Made by a program: the position numbers and the translations under genes | Notes under the pieces: generated by a model | Database searches by the model: none | Seen by the model: the letters and a program-made list of their open reading frames with translations, nothing else | What the model was told of the DNA's origin: nothing | NCBI GenBank assembly: GCA_900770705.1 | Contig: CAAGLF010000105.1 | Location: 1 to 35,117, forward strand | Direction of reading: 5' to 3' | Length of the DNA: 35,117 bases | Source of the DNA: Bacteroidaceae bacterium | GTDB taxonomy: Bacteria > Bacteroidota > Bacteroidia > Bacteroidales > Bacteroidaceae | Shown: piece after piece, positions 21,928-34,600 of the stretch | Numbering within the stretch: the stretch's first letter is position 1 | Layout: every line of letters starts with the position of its first letter

Positions 21928-23100
21928 TTACTTCTCGCTGAGCGTGCAGATGGAAACGCGGTTCCAGTCGTTCTCAGAGAACATGCTGCCTACGCCCTGG
22001 CCTTCAGCTACGATACGGCTGGCCTTGATGCCATAGGTCTTCACGAGCATAGTCTTCACAGCTTCAGCGCGCTGCTTGGCAATCTTCTCGTTGATTTCCT
22101 TGGAACCCTCGGGAGAAGCATAACCCTTGATGGTCACCTTGGCATCCTTGTGGTTCTTGAGGTAAGTGGCCACACGGGCTACGTTGGGCTTCTGAGCAGC
22201 GTCAACGGCGGTCTTGCCCTGGCCGAAGTGAACCATAATCTCCATACCGTTGTTAACTACGGTCACGGTATTGGTCTTGGTTTCCTGCTTAACGGGCTTC
22301 ACCTTGCGAGCCTCGTTGAGCTGGTTCTGCAGGTCGCGGATCTTAGCGTCCTTGTTAGCGAGCTCGCTGTCCTTGCCGTTAACGGCAGCGCGGAGGTCGT
22401 TGATCTTGGCGTTCAGACCGTCAACTTCAGCCTGGTCGTAAGCCTTCACCTTGGTGAAGTAGCTGTGACCGTTGCTACCCTTGAAGTGGTAAGCAACGCC
22501 GGCAGCGAGTTCGAGTTCGCTGTTGTTGATGTTGTACTGAGCGTCCGTTCTCTTCACGCCACCCTCGAGATCGTAAACGATGGCGGGCTTCAGGGCTACC
22601 GTCCACTGCTTGTCCTTGCCGAGGTTGAAGTTGATATTCAGACCGAGCTTGGAGGTGAAGGTGTTACCCTCTGCTACAGCGAACTGGTTGGCACCCTTTA
22701 CATCAAAGTAGTGGTTGATACCCACACCGGCGATACCTTCTACTTCGAAGAAGCGGCGTGCGCCCTTGTAACCGAAGAACAGGTTGCTGAAGTTCACCTT
22801 ACCATAGATGGTAGCGTTGATGTTGTCAACGAATTCATCGGCACCCTTCTGGTGGATACCCAGGGTATTCACACCTGCTACGCCCTGTACACCGACACCG
22901 ATGTACGGAGTGAGCTCCTTGTTCAGTTCGATACCGGCAACGGCACGGGCGTCACGAACTACAGCGTGATGAGTGGTGGGAGCAACGGCACCGCCGAGTA
23001 CACCTACCGACCAGTTGTCGAAGAATTTGTTGCCTACATACTGTGCATTAGCGGTCAGCATAGCAGCAGCGAGAACGAAAAGAGTAAAAATCTTTTTCAT
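21928..23100 (-). CDS. OmpA-family outer-membrane protein
   Basis: 390 residues. A signal peptide MKKIFTLFVLAAAMLTANAQ is followed by a beta-rich N-terminal domain (about 21-215) likely to form a membrane barrel, then a coiled-coil segment (about 222-265; DGLNAKINDLRAAVNGKDSE and NKDAKIRDLQNQLNEARK), and a C-terminal OmpA-like peptidoglycan-binding domain at about 286-390 (TIKGYASPEGSKEINEKIAK, QRAEAVKTML, NRVSICTL). It probably ties the outer membrane to the cell wall. It is a single transcription unit with a consensus -7 element at 23168-23175. Codon use is very uniform and GC-poor wobble is avoided, as in highly expressed genes. Confidence 0.92.
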   Translation of the reverse strand: MKKIFTLFVLAAAMLTANAQYVGNKFFDNWSVGVLGGAVAPTTHHAVVRDARAVAGIELNKELTPYIGVGVQGVAGVNTLGIHQKGADEFVDNINATIYGKVNFSNLFFGYKGARRFFEVEGIAGVGINHYFDVKGANQFAVAEGNTFTSKLGLNINFNLGKDKQWTVALKPAIVYDLEGGVKRTDAQYNINNSELELAAGVAYHFKGSNGHSYFTKVKAYDQAEVDGLNAKINDLRAAVNGKDSELANKDAKIRDLQNQLNEARKVKPVKQETKTNTVTVVNNGMEIMVHFGQGKTAVDAAQKPNVARVATYLKNHKDAKVTIKGYASPEGSKEINEKIAKQRAEAVKTMLVKTYGIKASRIVAEGQGVGSMFSENDWNRVSICTLSEK

Positions 23101-23167
23101 TGTTGTTTGTAGATATTAAGTGAATAAAAACGTATGTATTCTTGGGATACTCCCGGAATTTGCGGCG

Positions 23168-23200
23168 CAAATATACGACAAAACAGAGAAACTGCACAAT
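23168..23200 (-). promoter_or_regulatory. promoter of the OmpA-family gene
   Basis: TATATTTG (23168-23175) on the minus strand is a perfect -7 element; ATTG (23197-23200) at 21 bp is a one-mismatch -33. The leader is about 60 bases. Confidence 0.6.
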
Positions 23201-23349
23201 AAGTCGCAGGTTTTTTACGCATTTATAAAGAAATGTAATCCATACCTATTGATTTTGTACAGAGCAGTTTACAAAATCCCACTCAAGCCGCCGTTACGCC
23301 GTGCCGCAGCGGCCTCTGCGCTACAAAGTGCAAAAATAAGGGGATTTGT

Positions 23350-23380
23350 TTTGCCCGTCGGCATTCTCGGCGTACCTTTG
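23350..23380 (+). promoter_or_regulatory. promoter of the DUF3467 gene
   Basis: TTTG (23350-23353), a 19 bp spacer and TACCTTTG (23373-23380) match the consensus fully. The gene is therefore independent of rpoBC and rpsL transcription. Confidence 0.8.
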
Positions 23381-23460
23381 CCGCGGCGAACCACGGAGGA
23401 AATCCGTTGTTCTGTATCTAAGAGAAGAAATCCAAACCCCACAAAAACGTACTATCATCT

Positions 23461-23796
23461 ATGGAAAAGAACAACAAGCCCCAAGACGGGCAACTTAAAA
23501 TCGAACTTACGCCCGAAGTGGCCGACGGAATCTATGCCAACCTGGCCATCATCACGCACTCCAGCGCCGAGTTTGTGATGGACTTCATCCGCGTGCTCCC
23601 CGGAGTGCCCAAGGCCAACGTCAAGAGCCGCATTGTGCTGGCTCCCGAACACGCCAAGCGACTGCTTTTCGCCCTGCAAGACAACATCGTAAAGTTCGAA
23701 CAGCAGTACGGCCCCATCAATCTGCCGGGCAACAAGCCGGCAGGCGGCATTGGCGACACCGCCACGCCCTTCGGCATACCGGGCGGACAGGCTTAA
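23461..23796 (+). CDS. DUF3467-family protein
   Basis: 111 residues. The block ELTPEVADGIYANLAIITHS (about 15-34), FVMDFIRVLPGVPKANVKSR (38-57) and LAPEHAKRLLFALQDNI (60-76) identify the DUF3467 family; its function is unknown. The C-terminus is rich in Gly and Pro. There is no signal peptide. In many Bacteroidota this gene lies between rpoC and rpsL on the same strand. Here it still lies between them, but on the opposite strand, with its own promoter and terminator, which argues for an inversion or for separate movement of the neighbours. Confidence 0.9.
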   Translation: MEKNNKPQDGQLKIELTPEVADGIYANLAIITHSSAEFVMDFIRVLPGVPKANVKSRIVLAPEHAKRLLFALQDNIVKFEQQYGPINLPGNKPAGGIGDTATPFGIPGGQA

Positions 23797-23848
23797 CGGC
23801 TCCGGACGCCGCACCATCCCCACCCGCCGGCCGACAGCGGCGGCTTCA

Positions 23849-23891
23849 AAAAAAACAAAAAGAGGCATATTCTCACGAACCTGCCTCTTTT
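23849..23891. terminator. bidirectional intrinsic terminator after DUF3467
   Basis: AAAAGAGGCA (23858-23867) and TGCCTCTTTT (23882-23891) form a 10 bp stem. TTTTC follows on the plus strand and TGTTTTTTTTG on the minus strand, so it can end both the DUF3467 transcript and the converging one that carries the 57-residue gene. Confidence 0.82.
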
Positions 23892-23918
23892 CATTACATC
23901 TTTTAACTTATATCTGCA

Positions 23919-24020
23919 CTCCGTCCAAGCGGGACGGAGGCTTTGTAATCCGCCTCTGCGGACTTTTTCCTGTTCAAGACAGGCGGCGTCGCGGCTGCGA
24001 AATGCCCGGCGCCGCCTGTC
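23919..24020. other. cluster of three hairpins between converging genes
   Basis: CTCCGTCC/GGACGGAG (23919-23939, 5-base loop), TCCGC/GCGGA (23949-23962, followed by CTTTTT on the plus strand) and GACAGGCGGCG/CGCCGCCTGTC (23978-24020, perfect 11 bp, 21-base loop) follow each other without a gene. The last lies 16 bases after the stop of the 57-residue gene and may help terminate it. Confidence 0.6.
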
Positions 24021-24036
24021 GTTGCATTTTCCGGAT

Positions 24037-24210
24037 TTATTCCTCGTCCATCGACGACCACATTTCGCTGTCCCAACCCTTCTTGTCGGAGAGTTGGCTA
24101 TTGCCGCTCGTGGTACCTAACTTGATAGATTCGAGGTCACTCGCAGCAATCATTCCTTCTATCTGGATGTTGGTCACCGCCATAGCGGGAGCCGAATATA
24201 TCTTTTTCAT
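24037..24210 (-). CDS. 57-residue small protein of unknown function
   Basis: The minus-strand frame starts MKKIYSAPAMAVTNIQIEGM and ends SDKKGWDSEMWSSMDEE, with an acidic, tryptophan-containing tail. I do not recognise a named domain. Short proteins with the same plan (MKK-Y-x-x-P, a hydrophobic strand with V, then a variable acidic tail) are frequent in Bacteroidales genomes and usually annotated as hypothetical; that is recollection, not a search. The N-terminus is not a convincing signal peptide. The start lies 24 bases after the stop of the 755-residue secreted protein and no promoter is seen in the gap, so the two are probably one operon. Confidence 0.7.
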   Translation of the reverse strand: MKKIYSAPAMAVTNIQIEGMIAASDLESIKLGTTSGNSQLSDKKGWDSEMWSSMDEE

Positions 24211-24234
24211 ATTATTCTGTTGTTGAAGCGTGAA

Positions 24235-26502
24235 TTACTTGATGAACACTTTCTTTCCTCCTACGATATAGAGGCCCTTTCCGGCCTTCTGCACGCGGCG
24301 TCCGCTGAGGTCGAAGATTTCAGCTTTTCCTGCTGCAGGAGCCAGTACGCTTTCGATGGCGGTGACATTGCCGAAGTTCAGCGAGAGACCTTCTGCACCA
24401 GCGCCGCCTACATAGTAAGCCTTGAAGCCAGAGAGATTGCTGCCGCTATAGGGATAGAAGCCCAGTTCGCCTTCTACTTCCTGCAGAGTGTAGGAGTTGG
24501 TCACCTTGCTGATTGTGGGCAGGGTTCCCACGAAGCAGCTGGTAGCCATCTCTTCTGTGGTCGTGATGGGGAAGTTGTACGTTCCCTCAGCAGCCTGCAC
24601 GATTACGCCGGTGTTGGCGGGGATGGTGGTCACCTTGGTCAGATTGATGACGTCGCCGCTCACCGTGCCGATATAAGCCTTGACACCGGCAGGCACCGTG
24701 AGTGCCACGGGAGCATAGAGCGTAGCCAGACCAGCTGCGCTGACAGCCACGGGCAGCTCGGTGAGCTCTTCGATAATCCACTCTGCGCCGGCATAATCGC
24801 CATTTCCATACTGGTCAATGGCCGTTTGCCCGTTTTCGTGGTCAGCCAGGCAGGTACCGTTGGCAGAATTCTGCGCAATCGAGTAGGTACCCAGCGTAGG
24901 AGAGGACTTCTTGGAGGCTGCAATATAGTATGTGCCACTGTATCCCATATAAGCGTGGTTCTTGTTGTTCATATAGAAGCCGGACTTATAGCAGAGGATT
25001 TTGTTTCCGCCGGGAAGATACATCACGTTGGCGATAGAGGCCGTACCATCCATCTCCATCGCAGTTCCAGTGTTGCCGCTTGCAGGAACCGTAATATAAC
25101 GATTGTTATTATTACTCTTGAAGCGGTAGAACTTGCCTGTAGCCGGCATATTCATCACGACTGCAGGAGTGATCGAAGCCGTAGCCTGATCCATCTGATA
25201 GGCAGTCGAGGACGCTGCGTCATATACAGTCTGTGCGGCTGCGATAGTCTCGGCGCTATGAACAGCATACTGTCCCACACCGGTACCAATATAGCCTTCA
25301 TAAGTCGTAGCGGCGTTATTGGCTGCAGTCAGCGCGTCTGACAGAGCTGTTTTGGCGGCATTGTGAAGCGCAGCCAAATCTTCAGCTGTGACTTCGGTAA
25401 CAGTCCAATGAGAAGCTTCTGCACCCTTTGCCCAACGAACGATATTTCCATACCAACTCTCACAATGCAACGCTTCTCTATTCTCCACAGGTGATCCGCT
25501 AACCTGCTGTATATATACATAAGTAGATGTCGGATTGATGGTATAAACGCCAGCATTGCTTTCGTCTGTCAATTCCACCTGATTATTATCCTGGCCGGGC
25601 AATTCTGCAATATACTTATTCACATATTCATTGTATAATTTGAATCCACCTTCGGCCGGCTTCAACGTCCACACAGTCGATAAAGTGGTATTAACCGTTG
25701 TAGAGTAAGCATTTGTTGCTTCTGCGTTGGTACACAAATAACGCCCCGTACGGCTTCTGTTTACAAAGCGCACAGAAGTTCCGACTGTCAGTGCGTTCTC
25801 ACGATCTGTTGCATACAAATTATCCATAGCCGTCTGCATACTGTTAATCGCAGAGGTGACAGAAGAATAAGCAGTAAAATCTCCCGTAGCCGCTGCGTCC
25901 AATGCAGAAATGCACGTGTTGTATGCAGTTTCCGAACAGGAATAGAAAGCAGCATTCTTCAGCGCTGTGGCTTCTGCCACATAGCTCGACTTGGCAGAAG
26001 TCACCACATCTGCATAACTGGCTTCCGAAAACACCCAAGTTGTGCCCTGCCAGTCGCCGGAGATAGGGTGCCACCATCCCGTGCCTGTGTTTGTATTATT
26101 TGCGTCAATACAATTGTTTGCATTCGAGATAGAAGATGCCGTAGAGATGGACAAGCCTTCGGTATTCACCCCATTGGGAAGAATATACCAAGTTCCTCCA
26201 TTGGCATCCATAGACATACCCGTAGTCAAACACTGGCCGGTGCCCACATTATGCATAATCACGCCAGCCGCCGCAGTGCCTGCGGAATTGCCGCTTGCAG
26301 CGGTGAAATACCAATAAGACGACACCGTCTTGTCGATGTGACAGACACCATCTGAATACGTGAGGAAACCTCCACGATTGTAACTGGCAATCGTGTACAA
26401 AACCGGCGCGTCCTCATTCGTTGTAAGTGTCGGAACGGTCTGCGCCTTCACTGCTCCCACGCACGATAGGAGCAATGCAAAAAGTAAAGTAAACTTTTTC
26501 AT
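24235..26502 (-). CDS. secreted multidomain protein with lectin-like modules and C-terminal sorting-like tail
   Basis: 755 residues from MKKFTLLFALLLSCVGAVKA (signal peptide, cleavage before or at Gln21); the frame is open to 26664 but the upstream part has no signal-peptide character. Three similar modules that look like ricin-type beta-trefoil repeats lie at about 30-163, 243-370 and 455-582; each begins with a short strand and a RY-I/L or GFLT turn and ends with W-x-x-x-E. Alanine-rich helical segments (about 164-232 and 371-450) separate them. A beta-rich region (583-714) and a tail AEIFDLSGRRVQKAGKGLYI (727-746) ending KKVFIK close the protein; the tail resembles the secretion-signal domains of Bacteroidota surface proteins. 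The ligand is unknown, probably a glycan. Promoter-like site at 26636-26665. Confidence 0.82.
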   Translation of the reverse strand: MKKFTLLFALLLSCVGAVKAQTVPTLTTNEDAPVLYTIASYNRGGFLTYSDGVCHIDKTVSSYWYFTAASGNSAGTAAAGVIMHNVGTGQCLTTGMSMDANGGTWYILPNGVNTEGLSISTASSISNANNCIDANNTNTGTGWWHPISGDWQGTTWVFSEASYADVVTSAKSSYVAEATALKNAAFYSCSETAYNTCISALDAAATGDFTAYSSVTSAINSMQTAMDNLYATDRENALTVGTSVRFVNRSRTGRYLCTNAEATNAYSTTVNTTLSTVWTLKPAEGGFKLYNEYVNKYIAELPGQDNNQVELTDESNAGVYTINPTSTYVYIQQVSGSPVENREALHCESWYGNIVRWAKGAEASHWTVTEVTAEDLAALHNAAKTALSDALTAANNAATTYEGYIGTGVGQYAVHSAETIAAAQTVYDAASSTAYQMDQATASITPAVVMNMPATGKFYRFKSNNNNRYITVPASGNTGTAMEMDGTASIANVMYLPGGNKILCYKSGFYMNNKNHAYMGYSGTYYIAASKKSSPTLGTYSIAQNSANGTCLADHENGQTAIDQYGNGDYAGAEWIIEELTELPVAVSAAGLATLYAPVALTVPAGVKAYIGTVSGDVINLTKVTTIPANTGVIVQAAEGTYNFPITTTEEMATSCFVGTLPTISKVTNSYTLQEVEGELGFYPYSGSNLSGFKAYYVGGAGAEGLSLNFGNVTAIESVLAPAAGKAEIFDLSGRRVQKAGKGLYIVGGKKVFIK

Positions 26503-26635
26503 TGAACAATTTGAATTTAGAAATAGATGTATTATGTAGTAGATGTAAGACTTCGCTGGCTTGGCAGACAACGCCGGGCGAGTAATGATAATACACCACA
26601 GGCGGGCATTCGCACAAAGACATAGAAAATCGGGA

Positions 26636-26665
26636 CAAAGGTACGTATTTTTATCTTTACGCAAG
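26636..26665 (-). promoter_or_regulatory. promoter of the secreted 755-residue protein gene
   Basis: TACCTTTG (26636-26643) on the minus strand is a perfect -7 element; CTTG (26662-26665) at 18 bp is a weak -33. Predicted leader about 127 bases. Confidence 0.55.
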
Positions 26666-26819
26666 CTTATGCGGCCGTAATTCCGCGGTTTTTAATTTTT
26701 ATTAATGATTTAAAAAGGCGCGTTCACACTTACTTAACACCGTATGCCTACGACACCACAAAGCATACAGGCGGCACTGCCGCAAGCGCAGCCCACACCG
26801 GAGAAACTGCTGCGGGCTT

Positions 26820-26903
26820 CCTCGAAAAAACTTCGGACTTACTCGAAAAAACCTCGGACTTACTCGAAAAAACCTCGGACTTAGAAAAAAATTACTCGGA
26901 CTT
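26820..26903. repeat. 21 bp tandem array D (4 units)
   Basis: Four contiguous units of exactly 21 bp start at 26820, 26841, 26862 and 26883; the core is CTCGAAAAAACCTCGGACTT. A fifth, degenerate unit may follow at 26904-26925 and another may precede at about 26799. On the minus strand, because 21 is a multiple of three, an open frame yields an SPRFFRV-like heptad, but nothing else supports a gene. Confidence 0.85.
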
Positions 26904-27095
26904 ACTTCAAGCCCAAGCAGGACTTGGCCACTACGCAAGCCGGACTCCCTTTCGCGCAAGCCGCCGCCGGCCGGCGCCCTGCAGGAGACAGCGGAAGAAC
27001 AGGCCCCGCTTTTCTGGGAAACTATGGGCATTATGGGCGACAATTGTGGGTATTGCCGGAGGAAACAAGGCCTGTCTCCAGCGGGAAAGGCGGAT

Positions 27096-27130
27096 AGAAA
27101 AAGCGCGGGGCTCCACTGACGGAGCCCCGC
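27096..27130 (-). terminator. intrinsic terminator of rpoBC
   Basis: GCGGGGCTCC and GGAGCCCCGC (27105-27114 and 27121-27130) form a perfect 10 bp stem with a 6-base loop; GCTTTTTC follows in the rpoC direction. A further hairpin GGGGAAG/CTTCCCC (27147-27163) lies between it and the rpoC stop. Confidence 0.85.
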
Positions 27131-27180
27131 ACTTGGGGAGGTGTGCGGGGAAGCCTCTTCCCCGGCAGAGAAGGCGGAGA

Positions 27181-31440
<4,260 letters not shown>

Positions 31441-31615
31441 ATCTAAAGGAATATGTATTGTAACAATGGATGGTTTCAGCCCTGCGAGCCTGCGGTGTAA
31501 AAACCTCGGAAGAAATTTTTCTTTCCACGGCCGGAATTCTTATTTCCGGGCCGGCAGTTTCTCGTTCCGCAATGGTTGTCTCGCCGAGCTAAGTGGTTGT
31601 GAAAAGAGCTTGGGA
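31441..31615. other. rpoB-rpoC spacer with a hairpin
   Basis: The 175 base spacer carries GGCCGGAA (31529-31536) and TTCCGGGCC (31544-31552), a stem of about 8 bp with one bulged base. No promoter matching the consensus and no gene is seen. The hairpin could be a processing or partial termination site in the rpoBC mRNA. Confidence 0.5.
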
Positions 31616-34600
31616 CTAATCAAGCGTGATGTTGAGACCCAGACCGCGCAGTTCGTGGAGCAACACGTTGAGTGACTCGGGAATGCCGGGGGTGGGCATA
31701 GGTTCACCCTTGACAATAGCCTCGTAGGCCTTGGAACGTCCCACCACGTCGTCGGACTTGATGGTAAGAATCTCCTGAAGCACGTGCGAAGCGCCAAATG
31801 CCTCGATGGCCCATACCTCCATCTCTCCGAAACGCTGACCACCGAACTGGGCTTTACCGCCCAAGGGCTGCTGCGTGATGAGGGAGTACGGACCGATGGA
31901 GCGGGCGTGCATCTTGTCCTCTACCATATGGCCGAGCTTCAACATATAGGTGACACCCACCGTGGCCTTCTGGTCGAAGGCCTCGCCAGTAGCACCGTCG
32001 TAGAGCTGCGTGGAGCAATAGCGGGGCAAACCGGCCTTGTCGGTCCACTCGCAAAGGTCGTCGAGCTTGGCGCCATCGAAGATAGGTGTGGCGAACTTCA
32101 CGCCGAGCTTGCGGCCGGCCGCACCAAGTACGGATTCGAACACCTGTCCGATGTTCATACGCGAAGGCACACCCAGCGGGTTGAGCACGATGTCGACCGG
32201 TGTACCGTCGGCCAGGAACGGCATATCCTCCTGACGGACAATCTTGGAGACGATACCCTTGTTACCGTGACGACCGGCCATCTTGTCGCCGACACCGATC
32301 TTGCGCTTCTTGGCGATGTAGACCTTTGCCAGCTGCAGGATACCGGAAGGAAGCTCGTCGCCAATGGTGATGGCAAACTTCTTACGCTTCAGGGCTGCAT
32401 CCATTATATTATACTTCTTCTGATAGTTGATGATGAGCTGACGAATGAGGGTATTGATATGCTCGTCATCAGTCCAGTTGCTCAGCTGCACGGAGGTGTA
32501 GTCGAGGGAAGCCAGCAAGGATTTGCCGAACTTGGAGTCCTTGGCAATGACCTCAGTGCCGATATTGTCGCAGACACCCATACTTACCTTGTCGGCGGTG
32601 AGCGTCAGGAGCTTGGACAACATCAGTTCCTTCAAGGCGGAAGTCTCTTTCTCAAACTCTTCGTCGAGTTTCTGCAACTTGGCCTTATCGGCGGCCTTGG
32701 AGGAGCGGGTCTTCTCGGCCTTGGAGAAAAGTTTTCGGTCGATTACCACACCGGACAAGGAGGGATTGGCCTTCAGGGAAGCGTCCTTGACATCGCCAGC
32801 CTTGTCACCAAAGATGGCACGGAGCAACTTCTCCTCGGGAGTGGGATCGCTCTCGCCCTTCGGAGTAATCTTGCCAATCATAATGTCGCCCGGAGCAATG
32901 CGGGCACCGCAACGAACGATACCATTCTCGTCGAGATCCTTCGTTGCCTCCTCACTGATATTGGGGATGTCGTTGGTCAGTTCCTCACGACCGCGCTTGG
33001 TCTCGCGAACTTCCAGCGAATACTCGTCAACGTGGACGGAAGTCAGCACATCATCACGCACCATCCGTTCGTTGAGCACGATGGCGTCCTCGTAGTTATA
33101 TCCCTTCCAAGGCATATAAGCCACCAGAAGGTTACGGCCAAGCGCCAACTCGCCGTTTTCGGTGGCATAGCCCTCGGTAAGGATGTCTCCCTTCTTCACA
33201 CGCTGGCCGGCCTCACAGATAGGACGAAGGTCAATCGTCATATTCTGGTTGGTACGACGGAACTTGGGCACCTCGTACTCCTTGGTGGCAGGCTCGAAGC
33301 TGACAAACTCCTCATCTTCCGTACGGTCGTAGGTGATCCGGATGGTCGTGGCGTCGACATAATCGATCACGCCGTCACCCTCGGCCGTAATCATCGTGCG
33401 GGAATCCTCGCAAACCTGCTTCTCGATACCGGTACCCACAATAGGAGCCTCAGAACGCACCAAAGGAACGGCCTGGCGCATCATGTTCGATCCCATCAAT
33501 GCACGGTGAGCATCATCGTGCTCCAAGAAAGGAATCAATGCTGCAGCAATCGAAGCAATCTGCTGAGGAGCCACGTCCATCAGTTCCACCTGAGCCGGGG
33601 GAACCACGGGATAGTCGGCATCCTGACGGCACTTTACCTTCTTCAGAATAAAGGTACCGTCATCATTCAAGGGGGCGTTACCCTGTCCGATAACCCTGCC
33701 TTCCTCTTCTTCTGCCGACAAGTAAACCACGTGGTCGTTGTCGAGGTCTACCTGCGCACTCTCCACCTTGCGATAAGGCGTCTCGATGAATCCCAATTCG
33801 TTGATCTTGGCATAGACACAGAGGGAAGAGATAAGTCCGATGTTAGGTCCTTCCGGCGACTCGATAGGACAAAGACGACCATAATGGGTATAGTGAACGT
33901 CGCGCACCTCGAAACCGGCACGCTCGCGGGACAGACCGCCAGGGCCCAAGGCAGAAAGACGACGCTTGTGAGTCACCTCGGCCAACGGGTTGGTCTGGTC
34001 CATAAACTGGGACAACGCATTGGTTCCAAAGAACGAATTGATGACGCTGGAAATCGTCTTGGCATTGATCAGATCGGTCGGCGTGAAGACTTCGTTGTCG
34101 CGAACATTCATTCGCTCACGGATAGTGCGGCTCATACGGGCGAGACCGATGGCAAACTGGTTGGCCAACTGCTCACCGACCGTGCGCACACGACGGTTGC
34201 TCAAGTGGTCAATATCGTCTACAGAAGCCTTGGAGTTGATGAGCTCCACAAGATATTTGATAATCTCGATAATATCCTCTTTCGTCAGCACACGGACATC
34301 CATATCCGTCGACAGATTCAGCTTCCGGTTGATACGGTAACGGCCCACCTCGCCGAGGTCGTAGCGCTTCTCGGAGAAGAAAAGATTGTTGATGACCTCC
34401 CGGGCACTGGCTTCATCGGCAGGATCGGCATTACGCAACTGACGATAGATATAGAGTACAGCCTCTTTCTCGGAATTGCAGGGGTCCTTCTGCAATGTAT
34501 TGAATATAATTGCATAGTCGGAAGCGGCAACATCCTCCTGATGTACGAGAATAGACTGCGCTCCGCTCTCGATAATCTCGGCAATGTGGCTTTCCTCCAG

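Larger units (their letters stand above)
23101..23460. other. divergent intergenic region ompA-DUF3467 (360 bp)
   Basis: It holds the ompA promoter (23168-23200) and the DUF3467 promoter (23350-23380), pointing away from each other. No gene is supported between them; 23201-23340 shows nothing I can name. Confidence 0.75.
26503..27180. other. intergenic region downstream of rpoC (678 bp)
   Basis: It holds the promoter and about 127-base leader of the 755-residue protein gene, a 21 bp tandem array (26820-26903), and two hairpins after rpoC, the outer one a terminator (27096-27130). A 113-codon frame at 26702-27043 runs through the array and is not supported. Confidence 0.75.

Noticed and set aside
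26702..27043. 113-codon minus-strand frame with SPRFFRV-like heptads
   Set aside because: The heptads only reflect the 21 bp DNA array. The rest is Cys- and Arg-rich without a signal, there is no promoter, and it overlaps the region just before the rpoC terminator.
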